A stretch of 64,000 bases of DNA, from the NCBI GenBank assembly GCA_016720775.1, contig JADKJX010000001.1:1410501-1474500 (forward strand). The letters run 5' to 3'. This DNA comes from Chitinophagaceae bacterium (GTDB taxonomy: Bacteria > Bacteroidota > Bacteroidia > Chitinophagales > Chitinophagaceae). Below the pieces are notes generated by a model that saw only the letters and a program-made list of their open reading frames with translations, ran no database searches and was not told the origin of the DNA. Positions 18,086-28,123 of this stretch are shown in pieces (the first letter of the stretch is position 1; the number at the start of each line of letters is the position of its first letter). The translations under genes and the position numbers were made by a program.

Positions 18086-21000
18086 ATGGCATTCAAAAAA
18101 GAAAACCGCCCCAGGCCAACATTTTCTCAGATAACAATTGGTTTGGCTTCGCCAGACAGCATTTTGGAAAAAAGCTATGGTGAAGTTTTAAAGCCCGAAA
18201 CGATCAACTACCGTACGTACAAACCTGAACGTGATGGTTTGTTCTGCGAACGGATATTCGGGCCGGTAAAGGATTATGAGTGTGCCTGCGGCAAATACAA
18301 GCGTATCCGTTACAAGGGTATTGTGTGCGACCGCTGCGGTGTGGAAGTAACAGAAAAGAAAGTGCGGAGAGAAAGAATGGGCCATATTAAACTGGTGGTG
18401 CCTGTAGTACATATCTGGTACTTTAAATCTTTGCCAAATAAAATTGGTTACCTGTTGGGTATGAGCTCTAAAAAATTAGAGACCATTGTTTACTACGAAC
18501 GTTTCGTGGTGATCCAATCCGGTATCCGTGCAGATAAAGGGCAGAACTATTCTGATCTTTTAACGGAGGAAGAATATTTAGACATATTAGATACGCTGCC
18601 AAAAGATAACCAGCACCTGCCGGATGAAGATCCGAACAAGTTCATCGCTAAAATGGGAGCCGAAGCCGTGCATGATATGTTACAGCGCATCGACCTGGAC
18701 CAATTAAGCTTTGACCTGCGTAATGCGGCTGCCAACGAAACATCTCAGCAGCGTAAGGCGGATGCTTTGAAAAGATTGAGTGTGGTGGAAAGTTTCCGTG
18801 ATGCCAATACAAGGATCAACAACCGCCCCGAGTGGATGGTAATGCAATACATTCCTGTTATTCCACCGGAACTACGTCCGCTCGTTCCATTGGATGGTGG
18901 CCGTTTTGCATCGTCTGATCTGAATGATCTTTACCGTCGTGTTATTATCCGTAATAACCGTTTGAAAAGATTGTTGGAAATTAAAGCACCTGAAGTGATC
19001 CTTCGCAATGAAAAAAGGATGCTGCAGGAAGCGATCGATTCATTGTTTGATAACAGCCGTAAATCAAATGCCGTTAAAGCAGAAGGTGGACGTGCACTGA
19101 AATCATTGAGCGATGTATTGAAAGGAAAGCAGGGACGTTTCCGTCAGAACCTGTTGGGTAAACGTGTGGATTACTCTGGTCGTTCGGTTATCGTGGTAGG
19201 TCCTGAATTGAAAATGCACGAGTGTGGTTTACCAAAAGATATGGCGGCCGAATTGTTCAAGCCATTTATCATACGCAAACTCATTGAAAGAGGTATTGTA
19301 AAAACAGTAAAGAGTGCCCGTAAGCTGGTTGATAAAAAAGAAGCCATCATCTGGGATATACTTGAAAACATATTGAAAGGCCATCCTGTTATGTTGAACA
19401 GGGCCCCAACACTTCACCGTCTTTCTATCCAGGCGTTCCAGCCAAAACTGATCGAGGGTAAGGCGATACAATTGCACCCGTTGGTAACAACTGCCTTCAA
19501 CGCCGATTTTGATGGTGACCAGATGGCTGTTCACGTGCCTTTGAGCAATGCAGCGATCCTGGAAGCCCAGTTACTGATGCTATCTTCGCACAACATTTTG
19601 AACCCGCAGAATGGTACGCCGATCACCCTGCCTTCACAGGACATGGTTCTTGGTCTCTATTATATCACCAAGGGTAAAAAATCAACACCGGAAGAAAAAG
19701 TAAAAGGCGAAGGCAAAACTTTTTATTCATCAGAAGAAGTGATCATTGCATATAATGAGAAGATGATCGACCTGCATGCCAATATAAAAGTAAAAGCAGA
19801 TTTCCGTAACCCGGATGGTTCATTGACCAATAAAATAATTGAAACCACTGTTGGCCGTGTGATCTTTAACCAGCATGTTCCTAAAACAGTAGGGTTCATT
19901 AATACGCTTTTGACCAAAAAAGCATTGCGTGAGATCATTGGTGATATCATTAAATGGACAAGCGTGCCGATCACAGCTAAGTTCCTGGATGATATTAAAA
20001 CACTGGGATACCGCATGGCATTCCGTGGTGGTCTTTCGTTCAACATCAATGACCTTATCATTCCTGAGATCAAAACATTGCTGATCGAGAATGCACAGGG
20101 AGAAGTTGATGAAGTGTGGGAGAACTATAACATGGGTCTCATCACCAACAACGAGCGTTACAACCAGATCATTGATATATGGAGCCGTGTGGATACAAAA
20201 GTTACAGAAACACTGATACATGAACTGGCAATAAATAAACAGGGATTCAACTCTGTTTATATGATGCTTGACAGCGGGGCACGTGGTAGCAAGCAGCAGA
20301 TCAAGCAGCTTGCCGGGTTGAGGGGATTGATGGCCAAGCCGCGTAAATCAGGTTCATCAGGATCAGAGATCATTGAGAACCCGATCCTTGCAAACTTTAA
20401 AGACGGGTTAAGTGTATTGGAATACTTCATCTCTACCCATGGTGCCCGTAAAGGCCTCGCCGATACGGCCCTTAAAACAGCCGATGCCGGTTACTTAACA
20501 CGCAGGCTGGTTGACGTTTCACAGGATGTGGTAATTAATGAAGAAGATTGCGGAACCCTTCGTGGTATCGCAACATCTGCATTGAAAGATAATGAAGACA
20601 TCATCGAACCATTGAGCGACCGTATCGAAGGCCGTACATCATTGCATGATATTTTCCACCCGGTAACAGAAGAATTACTGATAAATGCCGGCGAAGAGAT
20701 CAGCGCTGAAATGTCAAAACTGATCGAAGAAAGTGGTATTGAAACGGTAGAGATACGTTCGGTACTTACCTGCGAAAGCAAACGCGGTGTATGTGTGAGA
20801 TGCTATGGTAAAAACCTGGCCTCGGGCATGCTGGCACAGCGTGGCGATGCGGTGGGTATCATTGCAGCACAATCGATCGGTGAGCCGGGTACACAGTTAA
20901 CCCTGCGTACCTTCCACGTGGGTGGTGTGGCAGGATCTGCTTCGGTTGAATCTTCATTGCCGGCCAAATTTGAAGGTACATTACAATTTGACGGTCTGCG

Positions 21001-22378
21001 TACCGTAGCTACCGAAAATAATGACGGCAAAAAAATCCAGGTGGTTATCGGCCGTACCGGTGAGATCAGGAATATTGATGTAAAATCTGACCGCTTACTC
21101 AACAGCATGCACATCCCTTATGGTGCAACGCTGAATGTAAAAGACGGGCAGAAAGTTAATAAAGGCGATATCATATGTACATGGGATCCATTCAACAATG
21201 TTATCGTTGCCGAAACACACGGTATGATACATTTTGAAAGCCTGATCGAAGGTATTACTTACAGGGATGAAGCCGATGAGCAAACAGGTCACCGTGAAAA
21301 AGTGGTTATCGAGACAAAAGACAAGACCAAATTGCCTGTTATCATTGTTGAAGGAAAAGAAAAGAAATTATACAACCTGCCGGTAGGCTCTCATATCGTA
21401 GTGGAAGAAAAAGATGACGTAAGGAGTGGCCAGGTATTGGTAAAAATTCCAAGGGTATTAAGTAAACTGAAAGATATCACCGGTGGTCTGCCCCGTGTAA
21501 CAGAATTGTTTGAGGCACGTAACCCAAGCAACCCCGCCGTGGTTTGTGAAATTGACGGTGTGGTAGCCTTTGGTGCCATCAAGCGTGGTAACAGGGAGAT
21601 CATTGTTGAAGCAAAAGATGGGGTGGTGAAAAAATACCTGGTTCCGTTAAGCCGCCAGATCCTGGTTCAGGATGGTGACTTTGTAAAAGCGGGAGCTGCT
21701 TTGAGTGATGGACAAATAGCACCGGTTGACATACTGGCGATCAAAGGCCCGTACGCTGTTCAGGAATACGTGGTTAATGAGATACAGGAAGTTTACCGTT
21801 TACAGGGTGTGAAGATCAACGATAAGCACGTGGAAGTGATCGTAAGGCAGATGATGCGTAAAGTGCGTATCGAAGATGCAGGCGATACCAAATTCCTGGA
21901 AGGAGATACAGAGGACCGTTTCGACTTTAACATGGAGAACGACTTCATCTTTGATAAGAAGGTAGTAACAGATGCAGGCGAAAGCACTAAATTAAAGTCA
22001 GGCCAGATCGTTACCCTTCGTGAAATACGGGAGGAAAATTCGATCCTGAGAAGGGCTGATAAGAAACTGGCTGAGTTCCGTGATGCTTCACCTGCAACAT
22101 CCTCACCGTTGCTGCTGGGTATTACCAAGGCTTCACTGGGTACACACAGCTGGATATCTGCTGCCTCGTTCCAGGAAACAACCAAGGTACTTTCTTCTGC
22201 TGCCATCCAGGGTAAGACAGATGAAATGCTGGGCCTGAAAGAGAACGTGATCACAGGTCACCACATACCTGCCGGTACCGGGATGCGTGAGTTTGAGAAC
22301 ATGATAGTAGGAAGCAAGGAAGAATATGAATTGCTGATGACTACCAAAGAAGCGATGAGCTTCGACGAAGAGGAATAA
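18086..22378 (+). CDS. rpoC: RNA polymerase beta' subunit
   Basis: This is the beta' subunit holding the active-site magnesium. The 1430-residue protein has the zinc-binding CACGKYKRIRYKGIVCDRCG at the N-terminus, the catalytic NADFDGDQM motif, and the second zinc site around CESKRGVCVRCYG. The large insertion and length are normal for Bacteroidota. It follows rpoB after 118 bp, a spacer that contains repeated TTATCAATT words. It is followed by a strong terminator that ends the operon. Confidence 0.98.
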   Translation: MAFKKENRPRPTFSQITIGLASPDSILEKSYGEVLKPETINYRTYKPERDGLFCERIFGPVKDYECACGKYKRIRYKGIVCDRCGVEVTEKKVRRERMGHIKLVVPVVHIWYFKSLPNKIGYLLGMSSKKLETIVYYERFVVIQSGIRADKGQNYSDLLTEEEYLDILDTLPKDNQHLPDEDPNKFIAKMGAEAVHDMLQRIDLDQLSFDLRNAAANETSQQRKADALKRLSVVESFRDANTRINNRPEWMVMQYIPVIPPELRPLVPLDGGRFASSDLNDLYRRVIIRNNRLKRLLEIKAPEVILRNEKRMLQEAIDSLFDNSRKSNAVKAEGGRALKSLSDVLKGKQGRFRQNLLGKRVDYSGRSVIVVGPELKMHECGLPKDMAAELFKPFIIRKLIERGIVKTVKSARKLVDKKEAIIWDILENILKGHPVMLNRAPTLHRLSIQAFQPKLIEGKAIQLHPLVTTAFNADFDGDQMAVHVPLSNAAILEAQLLMLSSHNILNPQNGTPITLPSQDMVLGLYYITKGKKSTPEEKVKGEGKTFYSSEEVIIAYNEKMIDLHANIKVKADFRNPDGSLTNKIIETTVGRVIFNQHVPKTVGFINTLLTKKALREIIGDIIKWTSVPITAKFLDDIKTLGYRMAFRGGLSFNINDLIIPEIKTLLIENAQGEVDEVWENYNMGLITNNERYNQIIDIWSRVDTKVTETLIHELAINKQGFNSVYMMLDSGARGSKQQIKQLAGLRGLMAKPRKSGSSGSEIIENPILANFKDGLSVLEYFISTHGARKGLADTALKTADAGYLTRRLVDVSQDVVINEEDCGTLRGIATSALKDNEDIIEPLSDRIEGRTSLHDIFHPVTEELLINAGEEISAEMSKLIEESGIETVEIRSVLTCESKRGVCVRCYGKNLASGMLAQRGDAVGIIAAQSIGEPGTQLTLRTFHVGGVAGSASVESSLPAKFEGTLQFDGLRTVATENNDGKKIQVVIGRTGEIRNIDVKSDRLLNSMHIPYGATLNVKDGQKVNKGDIICTWDPFNNVIVAETHGMIHFESLIEGITYRDEADEQTGHREKVVIETKDKTKLPVIIVEGKEKKLYNLPVGSHIVVEEKDDVRSGQVLVKIPRVLSKLKDITGGLPRVTELFEARNPSNPAVVCEIDGVVAFGAIKRGNREIIVEAKDGVVKKYLVPLSRQILVQDGDFVKAGAALSDGQIAPVDILAIKGPYAVQEYVVNEIQEVYRLQGVKINDKHVEVIVRQMMRKVRIEDAGDTKFLEGDTEDRFDFNMENDFIFDKKVVTDAGESTKLKSGQIVTLREIREENSILRRADKKLAEFRDASPATSSPLLLGITKASLGTHSWISAASFQETTKVLSSAAIQGKTDEMLGLKENVITGHHIPAGTGMREFENMIVGSKEEYELLMTTKEAMSFDEEE

Positions 22379-22403
22379 GAGACTGTTATATGAAATTAGA
22401 TAC

Positions 22404-22436
22404 AAGGAGTAAGATTGATTTCTTACTCCTTTTTTA
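22404..22436 (+). terminator. Terminator after rpoC
   Basis: An 11-bp stem AAGGAGTAAGA/TCTTACTCCTT is followed by a T tract. Confidence 0.9.
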
Positions 22437-22530
22437 TTTCCTGAACATGTTGTATTGCATTTCGTCACGAAAAGCGCACCATTACTGTAATGCCTGTTAA
22501 CAAAAGGAATTTGTACTTTTATTTTGACTT

Positions 22531-23556
22531 ATGCAAAAGGCAGCATTCTTAATTAAATACAAACTCCATCACCTCTTTTTCTGGATGATGGTACTGGGAC
22601 TGTGGTATTTCCTGCGCTACGAGGATTATTCCACCGGGGCAAAAGCTTTCCATGTTACACTTATTAAAGTGGCCGACCTGGCTTTGATGGTTTACCTAAC
22701 CAACTACCTGCTCATCCCAAAACTGCTTTATAAGCGGAAATACTTTTTGTTTGGGGCCGCTTTTATTTTTATGATCCTTACAAGCAGCATTGCCAAAATG
22801 AATATTCTTGCCTGTGTTACCAGCACCCCCGCCCTGCTTACTTTATCCGGCAATTTTAAGGCAAGAGTATATGATAACGTAATTCCCCATTTCTTCCTGG
22901 TTCTGTCTGGGGCTGCCTTCAAATTAATGACAGACTACACCAACATGCAACAACGGATGGTTGAAATGGCAAAGGAAAAAGCAGAGGCCGAACTTAATTT
23001 TCTCAAGTCACAGATCAACCCACACTTCCTTTTCAATTCACTTAATGCTGTTTATTTTCTCATTGATAAAAATAATACCGATGCCCGGGGAGCCCTGCAT
23101 AAATTCTCTGCCATGCTGCGTTACCAGTTGTATGAAATGAATGGCGACAGGGTTCCGGTTGAAAAGGAAGTTGCATACCTGGGAGACTACATTGACCTGC
23201 AACGATTGCGGAAGGATGAAAATTATGCGGTAAGCTTTAATTGCTCGCCGGGTGTAAAAGGGTTTTCCATAGAGCCGTTGCTGCTGATCCCCTTTGTAGA
23301 AAATGCATTCAAACACATTTCCCATCATAAAAATCAGCTTAATTTTATAAAGCTGGATTTACATAGGGAGGCCGGGGTATTTCATTTCAAACTGGAAAAT
23401 TCAAAGGAGGCAATAGCAAAAATAAACGATGAACATTCCGGGATCGGGCTGAATAATGTGCAGCGAAGACTGGAACTCCTTTACCCCGGCAAGCATCAGT
23501 TGAAGATCACAAACAACCCGGATATTTTCATTGTTGACCTGGCCATAAATATTTAA
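22531..23556 (+). CDS. LytS/YehU-type sensor histidine kinase
   Basis: The 341-residue membrane sensor has about four hydrophobic N-terminal helices and a His_kinase domain. The phosphoacceptor His165 is in INPHFLFNSLN. A HATPase-like end with LLLIPFVENAFKH and SGIGLNNVQRRLELLYP follows. No periplasmic sensing domain is visible, so the signal is probably sensed in the membrane. The LytTR regulator starts 11 bp downstream, and the two form a typical Bacteroidota pair. The signal and targets cannot be inferred from sequence. Confidence 0.92.
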   Translation: MQKAAFLIKYKLHHLFFWMMVLGLWYFLRYEDYSTGAKAFHVTLIKVADLALMVYLTNYLLIPKLLYKRKYFLFGAAFIFMILTSSIAKMNILACVTSTPALLTLSGNFKARVYDNVIPHFFLVLSGAAFKLMTDYTNMQQRMVEMAKEKAEAELNFLKSQINPHFLFNSLNAVYFLIDKNNTDARGALHKFSAMLRYQLYEMNGDRVPVEKEVAYLGDYIDLQRLRKDENYAVSFNCSPGVKGFSIEPLLLIPFVENAFKHISHHKNQLNFIKLDLHREAGVFHFKLENSKEAIAKINDEHSGIGLNNVQRRLELLYPGKHQLKITNNPDIFIVDLAINI

Positions 23557-23567
23557 TAAACACTTAA

Positions 23568-24293
23568 ATGATCATCAACTGTATCATTATTGACGATGAG
23601 CCGCTGGCAAGAACAGGGTTGAAGGAATACATTGCCGATATTGATTTTCTGAACCTGCTTGCTGTTTTCGACAATCCATTGGCTGCAACCGGATTACTTG
23701 GAAGCGGCGATGTGCAGTTATTGTTTCTTGACATACAAATGCCGAAAATAACCGGGCTTGATTTTTTTAAATCACTCAAAAATCCGCCACCTGTAATATT
23801 CACTACGGCCTTTCCCCAGTATGCATTGGATGGGTTTGAAGTGAATGCGCTGGATTACTTAGTAAAACCGGTCTCTTTTGACCGTTTCCTGAAAGCAGCG
23901 CTCAAGGCAAAGGAATTTTATGAGCTGAGGCAGGTAAACAAGTCCGGGCCCAGCGAAGGAGAAGCCGCAAAATATTTCTTCATCAAGGCAGATAATAAAC
24001 TGGTAAAAATATTATACGATGATATCCTGTTCATTGAAGCATTGCAGAATTATGTAAATATTCATACCACTGATAAGAAATACATGAGTTATCTCACCTT
24101 TCGATCAGTGGAAGATTATCTCCCGGCAAGCCGCTTCATTAAGGTGCACAAGTCCTTTATCATTTCTGCTGCAAAAGTGGATAGTATTGAAGGCAATGAG
24201 ATACGCATGGGCCAGCACCACATCCCCATCAGCCGGAGTTTAAAAGACGAAGCGATAGAAAAACTGGTGGCAGGAAAATTCCTGAAAAGATGA
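23568..24293 (+). CDS. LytTR family response regulator
   Basis: The 241-residue regulator has a receiver domain with the phospho-acceptor Asp55 in LFLDIQMP, followed by Thr and Lys positions in FTTAFPQYALDGF and DYLVKPVSF. A C-terminal LytTR DNA-binding domain contains NYVNIHTTDKKYM and FIKVHKSFIIS. It pairs with the preceding kinase. LytTR sites are direct repeats; none was identified with confidence in the region. Confidence 0.93.
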   Translation: MIINCIIIDDEPLARTGLKEYIADIDFLNLLAVFDNPLAATGLLGSGDVQLLFLDIQMPKITGLDFFKSLKNPPPVIFTTAFPQYALDGFEVNALDYLVKPVSFDRFLKAALKAKEFYELRQVNKSGPSEGEAAKYFFIKADNKLVKILYDDILFIEALQNYVNIHTTDKKYMSYLTFRSVEDYLPASRFIKVHKSFIISAAKVDSIEGNEIRMGQHHIPISRSLKDEAIEKLVAGKFLKR

Positions 24294-24318
24294 CCTCTTC
24301 TTATAGTTTCATTGCAGG

Positions 24319-24840
24319 TTATTTAAATACGATGCTACTCATGATCTTTTGGGCCGTTTTATCGTGAATGTCTGTACCTGCATCTGCAACAAAGGTCACC
24401 AGGTAAAGCCTCGACCTGTAAAAACAGAACCATTGCGTGCAGCGTACTTTCACAGATTCGTCGTTTTGACTATAGCCTGAATAGATCAGTTCGGCAGCAT
24501 CCATATTATTCCATTTAAAGAACCGGAGACCCTCTTCTTTAAATTCCTTAAATGAATTACTGATCTGTGCGCTTACGCCGGGAAAGAGGTCGGCCACCTT
24601 TGTTGTGCTGTATACCTTATCGTAGCTTACTTTTATATTTATGTTCTCATAGAACCCATCCTTAGTGCCATCTGATGGGGAAGTAAAAAATACCCGGTTC
24701 CCTTCCTTTATTTTATTTATCCAGTTGGCGGGATAGGTAGCCGTAAAATTGCCGGCAGTATCGGTAAAAGATTTCCATTCCTGGGCAAATGATAAGAGAG
24801 GGAGCATGCCGGTCAGCAAGACAAAAAGGGAGCGCTTCAT
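24319..24840 (-). CDS. Exported PsbP/DUF1795-like protein
   Basis: The 173-residue protein has a signal peptide (MKRSLFVLLTGMLPLLSFA) followed by a single small domain with YPANW and a central RCTQWFCFY stretch. It resembles PsbP-related or DUF1795 proteins, which are short alpha-beta domains of unknown role in bacteria. A -7-like TATCTTAG on the minus strand lies at 24856-24863. The gene is convergent with the LytTR regulator. Confidence 0.6.
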   Translation of the reverse strand: MKRSLFVLLTGMLPLLSFAQEWKSFTDTAGNFTATYPANWINKIKEGNRVFFTSPSDGTKDGFYENINIKVSYDKVYSTTKVADLFPGVSAQISNSFKEFKEEGLRFFKWNNMDAAELIYSGYSQNDESVKVRCTQWFCFYRSRLYLVTFVADAGTDIHDKTAQKIMSSIVFK

Positions 24841-24880
24841 AACATGGTTTTACATCTAAGATAAAAGGAATAATTTAATA

Positions 24881-24924
24881 ACCGGGTACCGGGTTTCCCG
24901 GGCAACCGGTGGCCCGGGGCGGGA
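24881..24924. repeat. GC-rich palindromic patch
   Basis: In an AT-rich spacer there is a run of CCGGG words. CCCGGGC (24897-24903) pairs with GCCCGGG (24912-24918), and ACCGGGTACCGGG precedes it. It contains no T tract, so it is not a standard terminator. Confidence 0.5.
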
Positions 24925-25025
24925 CTCTTTTTTACCCTGAAATTGCCGTTAACCCTTTCCTAAAAATTTTCTAAAGTCATTGCCCTGTGTGGGTTTGTAA
25001 GTATATTGCCGGCAAATAAAATTGC

Positions 25026-25658
25026 ATGATGAAAAATTTATCCTTGGTGTTGAATATTGTATTACTGGCAGCAGTAGGTTACCTGTATTACTATGATTTT
25101 TCGGGTAAAAAAGCGAAAGATGTGGCTGCAAAGATCAATAATACCTACATGAGTACCGATAGTAATGGCCGCAGGCCTGCACTTGCTTATGTTGATCTGG
25201 ATTCGCTGAATGAGAACATTACTTACATAAAGGAAAGAAGAAGCGAACTGGATGCAGAGATGAAAAAAATTGAAAAAGAACAGGAAGATGGTTATAAAGG
25301 ATTACAGGCACAGCGGGATAATTTTTTAAGGAGGGGGGCAGCCATAACTGAAGCAGAGGCACAGAGTTTCCAGGATAAATTGTTACAGCAACAGCAGCAG
25401 ATTGACAGCAGGAAACAACAGATGAGCCAGGATCTGAATGGAAAAAGTTTCAATATCATGGAAGAGATCAAGAAACATCTGCGAAACTTTCTGACCGAGT
25501 ACAATAAGGAGAAGAACTACATGTATATATTCACCACCGGTACCGGGCTTGATTATATGGTGTATAAAGATTCAACCCTTAACATTACCGCCGATGTAAT
25601 AAAGGGTATGAATGAAAAAATGGAGAAGGAGAAAACGAAATCCGCTTCAAAACAATAA
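25026..25658 (+). CDS. OmpH/Skp family periplasmic chaperone-like protein
   Basis: The 210-residue protein has an N-terminal signal or anchor helix (LVLNIVLLAAVGYLYYY), a short beta segment with AYVDLDSLNENITYIKE, and a long charged coiled coil up to about residue 140. This is the Skp/OmpH arrangement. Such proteins guide outer-membrane proteins across the periplasm. Two adjacent ATG codons are possible starts. It is followed after 46 bp by the permease gene. Only the general role is inferred. Confidence 0.82.
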   Translation: MMKNLSLVLNIVLLAAVGYLYYYDFSGKKAKDVAAKINNTYMSTDSNGRRPALAYVDLDSLNENITYIKERRSELDAEMKKIEKEQEDGYKGLQAQRDNFLRRGAAITEAEAQSFQDKLLQQQQQIDSRKQQMSQDLNGKSFNIMEEIKKHLRNFLTEYNKEKNYMYIFTTGTGLDYMVYKDSTLNITADVIKGMNEKMEKEKTKSASKQ

Positions 25659-25704
25659 ATTGCCGTAATTTCTATATCTTGTTACGATATAAAGCGGAAT
25701 TACT

Positions 25705-27120
25705 ATGACCGAACAAACTGCTTCATTTAAACCAACGCTCAGCCTGTTGGATTCTACCATGATCGTTGCCGGCTCCATGATTGGGTCCGGTATTTTTATT
25801 GTAAGTGCCGACATTACCCGTAATGTAGGTGGAGCAGGATGGCTGATCGCCGTATGGCTCATCACCGGGTTTATGACGCTTACGGCTGCCATGAGCTACG
25901 GCGAATTAAGTGCGATGTTTCCAAAAGCCGGCGGACAATATGTTTACCTGAAAGAAGCATTTAACCCGCTTGCCGGATTTTTATATGGGTGGAGTTTTTT
26001 CGCGGTGATACAAACAGCAACTATCGCGGCAGTAGGAGTGGCATTCAGTAAATTTGCCGCTTACCTTTTACCTGCACTGAGCGAAAAGAATATTTTAGCC
26101 GACCTGGGATTTGTACAGATATCTGCTGCACAACTGGTGGCGATCATCCTGATCGTATTACTTACCTACATTAATTCAAAAGGCATACAAAACGGCAAGA
26201 TCATTCAAACTGTTTTTACCGCCACCAAATTGCTGAGTTTATTTGGTCTCATTGTTTTTGGTTTTGTATTGGCTGCCAAATCGGAAATATGGAATGCCAA
26301 CTGGAGCAATGCCTTTTCTATGAAAGGATGGAACGGCGAAACAAAATCCTGGCAGGAAGTAGTGGGGATGGGAATGGTAGGGGCTATTGCCGCTTCCATG
26401 GTGGGTTCCATTTTCAGCAGCGATGCCTGGAACAATGTGACCTTCATTGCCGGCGAAGTGAAAAACCCAAAACGTAATATCGGCCTGGCCTTATTTTTAG
26501 GAACGCTGATCGTTACCGTTATTTATGTAGCCACCAATTTAATGTATGTGTCGGTGTTGCCAATGAACGAAATTGCCTTTGCAGAAAATGACCGGGTGGC
26601 GGTAACTGCTTCGCATGCCATTTTTGGAAATGCAGGCACGATTGTAATTGCGGTGATGATCATGATATCCACTTTCGGATGCAACAATGGGTTGATACTT
26701 GCCGGTGCAAGGGTATATAATGCCATGGCTATTGATAAACTGTTTTTTAAGAAAGCAGCCACACTTAATAAATACGCCGTTCCTGAATACGCTTTATGGG
26801 CCCAGTGCATCATGGCTTCCATACTTTGCTTAAGCGGAAAATATGGAGACCTGCTGGACATGATCTCCTTTGTAGTGGTACTGTTCTACGCCGTTACCAT
26901 CATTGGTATTTTTAAACTGCGTAAAACCAGGCCGGATGCCGAAAGGCCTTACAAAGCATTTGGATATCCATTGCTGCCGGCTATTTATATTTTACTTGCA
27001 GTTGTGTTCTGCATATTCCTCATTATTTTTAAACCGGTTTATGCCGGCATCGGGCTGGGAATTGTTTTATTAGGTATCCCTGTATATTTTGCTTCCATTT
27101 CGAACCAGAAAAAAAGTTAA
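25705..27120 (+). CDS. APC superfamily amino acid permease
   Basis: The 471-residue integral membrane protein has 12 likely helices. TM1 contains the unwound motif GSMIGSGIFIVS, which binds the amino group of the substrate in LeuT-fold transporters. Further conserved segments are SYGELSAMFPKAGGQYVYL and the cytoplasmic VKNPKRNIGLAL. It resembles the LAT/SteT type of amino acid exchanger. The actual substrate is not predictable. Confidence 0.9.
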   Translation: MTEQTASFKPTLSLLDSTMIVAGSMIGSGIFIVSADITRNVGGAGWLIAVWLITGFMTLTAAMSYGELSAMFPKAGGQYVYLKEAFNPLAGFLYGWSFFAVIQTATIAAVGVAFSKFAAYLLPALSEKNILADLGFVQISAAQLVAIILIVLLTYINSKGIQNGKIIQTVFTATKLLSLFGLIVFGFVLAAKSEIWNANWSNAFSMKGWNGETKSWQEVVGMGMVGAIAASMVGSIFSSDAWNNVTFIAGEVKNPKRNIGLALFLGTLIVTVIYVATNLMYVSVLPMNEIAFAENDRVAVTASHAIFGNAGTIVIAVMIMISTFGCNNGLILAGARVYNAMAIDKLFFKKAATLNKYAVPEYALWAQCIMASILCLSGKYGDLLDMISFVVVLFYAVTIIGIFKLRKTRPDAERPYKAFGYPLLPAIYILLAVVFCIFLIIFKPVYAGIGLGIVLLGIPVYFASISNQKKS

Positions 27121-27127
27121 CTGAAGT

Positions 27128-28123
27128 ATGGCGGGTAATGATTTCGATAAATTATTTAACCAATTTACCGGGTTAAAAGTTGCCGTCATCGGCGACGTGA
27201 TGCTGGATACTTACTGGTGGGGTAATGTTGACCGCATATCTCCCGAAGCACCGGTTCCGGTCGTTGCCGTAACAAAAAAAGAACAACGGATTGGTGGTGC
27301 AGGAAATGTGGCGCTGAATGTACGGTCCCTTGGGGCATCGGTAAACATGATCAGTATCCTGGGTAAAGACGATGATGGCGAACAGTTGACCGAGTTACTT
27401 AAAAAGTTCAGGATACAGACGAAATACCTGGTACACAGCGAACATCGCATCACCACCAATAAGATTCGCATCATCAGTCGCAACCAGCATATGATGCGGC
27501 TGGATGCAGAACTTTCTGATGATATAAGTAAAGAAGATGAGGACCGGCTGCTCTATAATTTCGAGAACTATATAGCTGCAGAAAACCCAGATGTGGTAAT
27601 ACTGGAAGATTATAACAAGGGTGTGCTCACCCAGGCGGTCATTAAAAATGTGATCACACTCTGCCAGAAACATAATATCCTTTCAGCCGTAGATCCCAAG
27701 CGGAAGAATTTCTTTGCTTATGAAGGGGTAGGGATATTCAAACCCAATTTAAAGGAAGTAAAGGACGGGCTGAATATGCTGCCGGAAACCATAAACCTGA
27801 ATGTGCTTAAAGACATGCACCTGTTGCTGCAGGAAAAACTTAAACAGCATGTGTCTCTCATCACGCTTTCTGAAAAGGGCGTTTTTTACCAGCAGGAAAA
27901 TAATGCCGCCATCATACCCACCCACATTCGCAGCATTGCCGATGTGAGCGGCGCCGGGGATACGGTGATCGCTGTTGCTTCGCTGGTATATGCGGCAACC
28001 AAAGATGTAAAGCTGATGGCAGAGGTGGCGAACATAGCCGGGGGACTGGTTTGTGAGGAAGTTGGAACGGTTGCTATTGATAAAGAGAAATTATTACACG
28101 AATGCAGGCTGCTGCTGAGTTGA
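27128..28123 (+). CDS. hldE1: D-glycero-beta-D-manno-heptose-7-phosphate kinase (HldE N-domain type)
   Basis: This PfkB-family kinase acts in ADP-heptose synthesis for the lipopolysaccharide inner core. The 331-residue protein starts with VIGDVMLDTYWWG, has RISPEAPVPVV and GGAGNVALN, and carries the PfkB signature DVSGAGDTVIAV with the catalytic Asp. Only the kinase domain is present; the adenylyltransferase half must be encoded elsewhere. It abuts the convergent DUF6498 gene with no gap. Confidence 0.9.
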   Translation: MAGNDFDKLFNQFTGLKVAVIGDVMLDTYWWGNVDRISPEAPVPVVAVTKKEQRIGGAGNVALNVRSLGASVNMISILGKDDDGEQLTELLKKFRIQTKYLVHSEHRITTNKIRIISRNQHMMRLDAELSDDISKEDEDRLLYNFENYIAAENPDVVILEDYNKGVLTQAVIKNVITLCQKHNILSAVDPKRKNFFAYEGVGIFKPNLKEVKDGLNMLPETINLNVLKDMHLLLQEKLKQHVSLITLSEKGVFYQQENNAAIIPTHIRSIADVSGAGDTVIAVASLVYAATKDVKLMAEVANIAGGLVCEEVGTVAIDKEKLLHECRLLLS

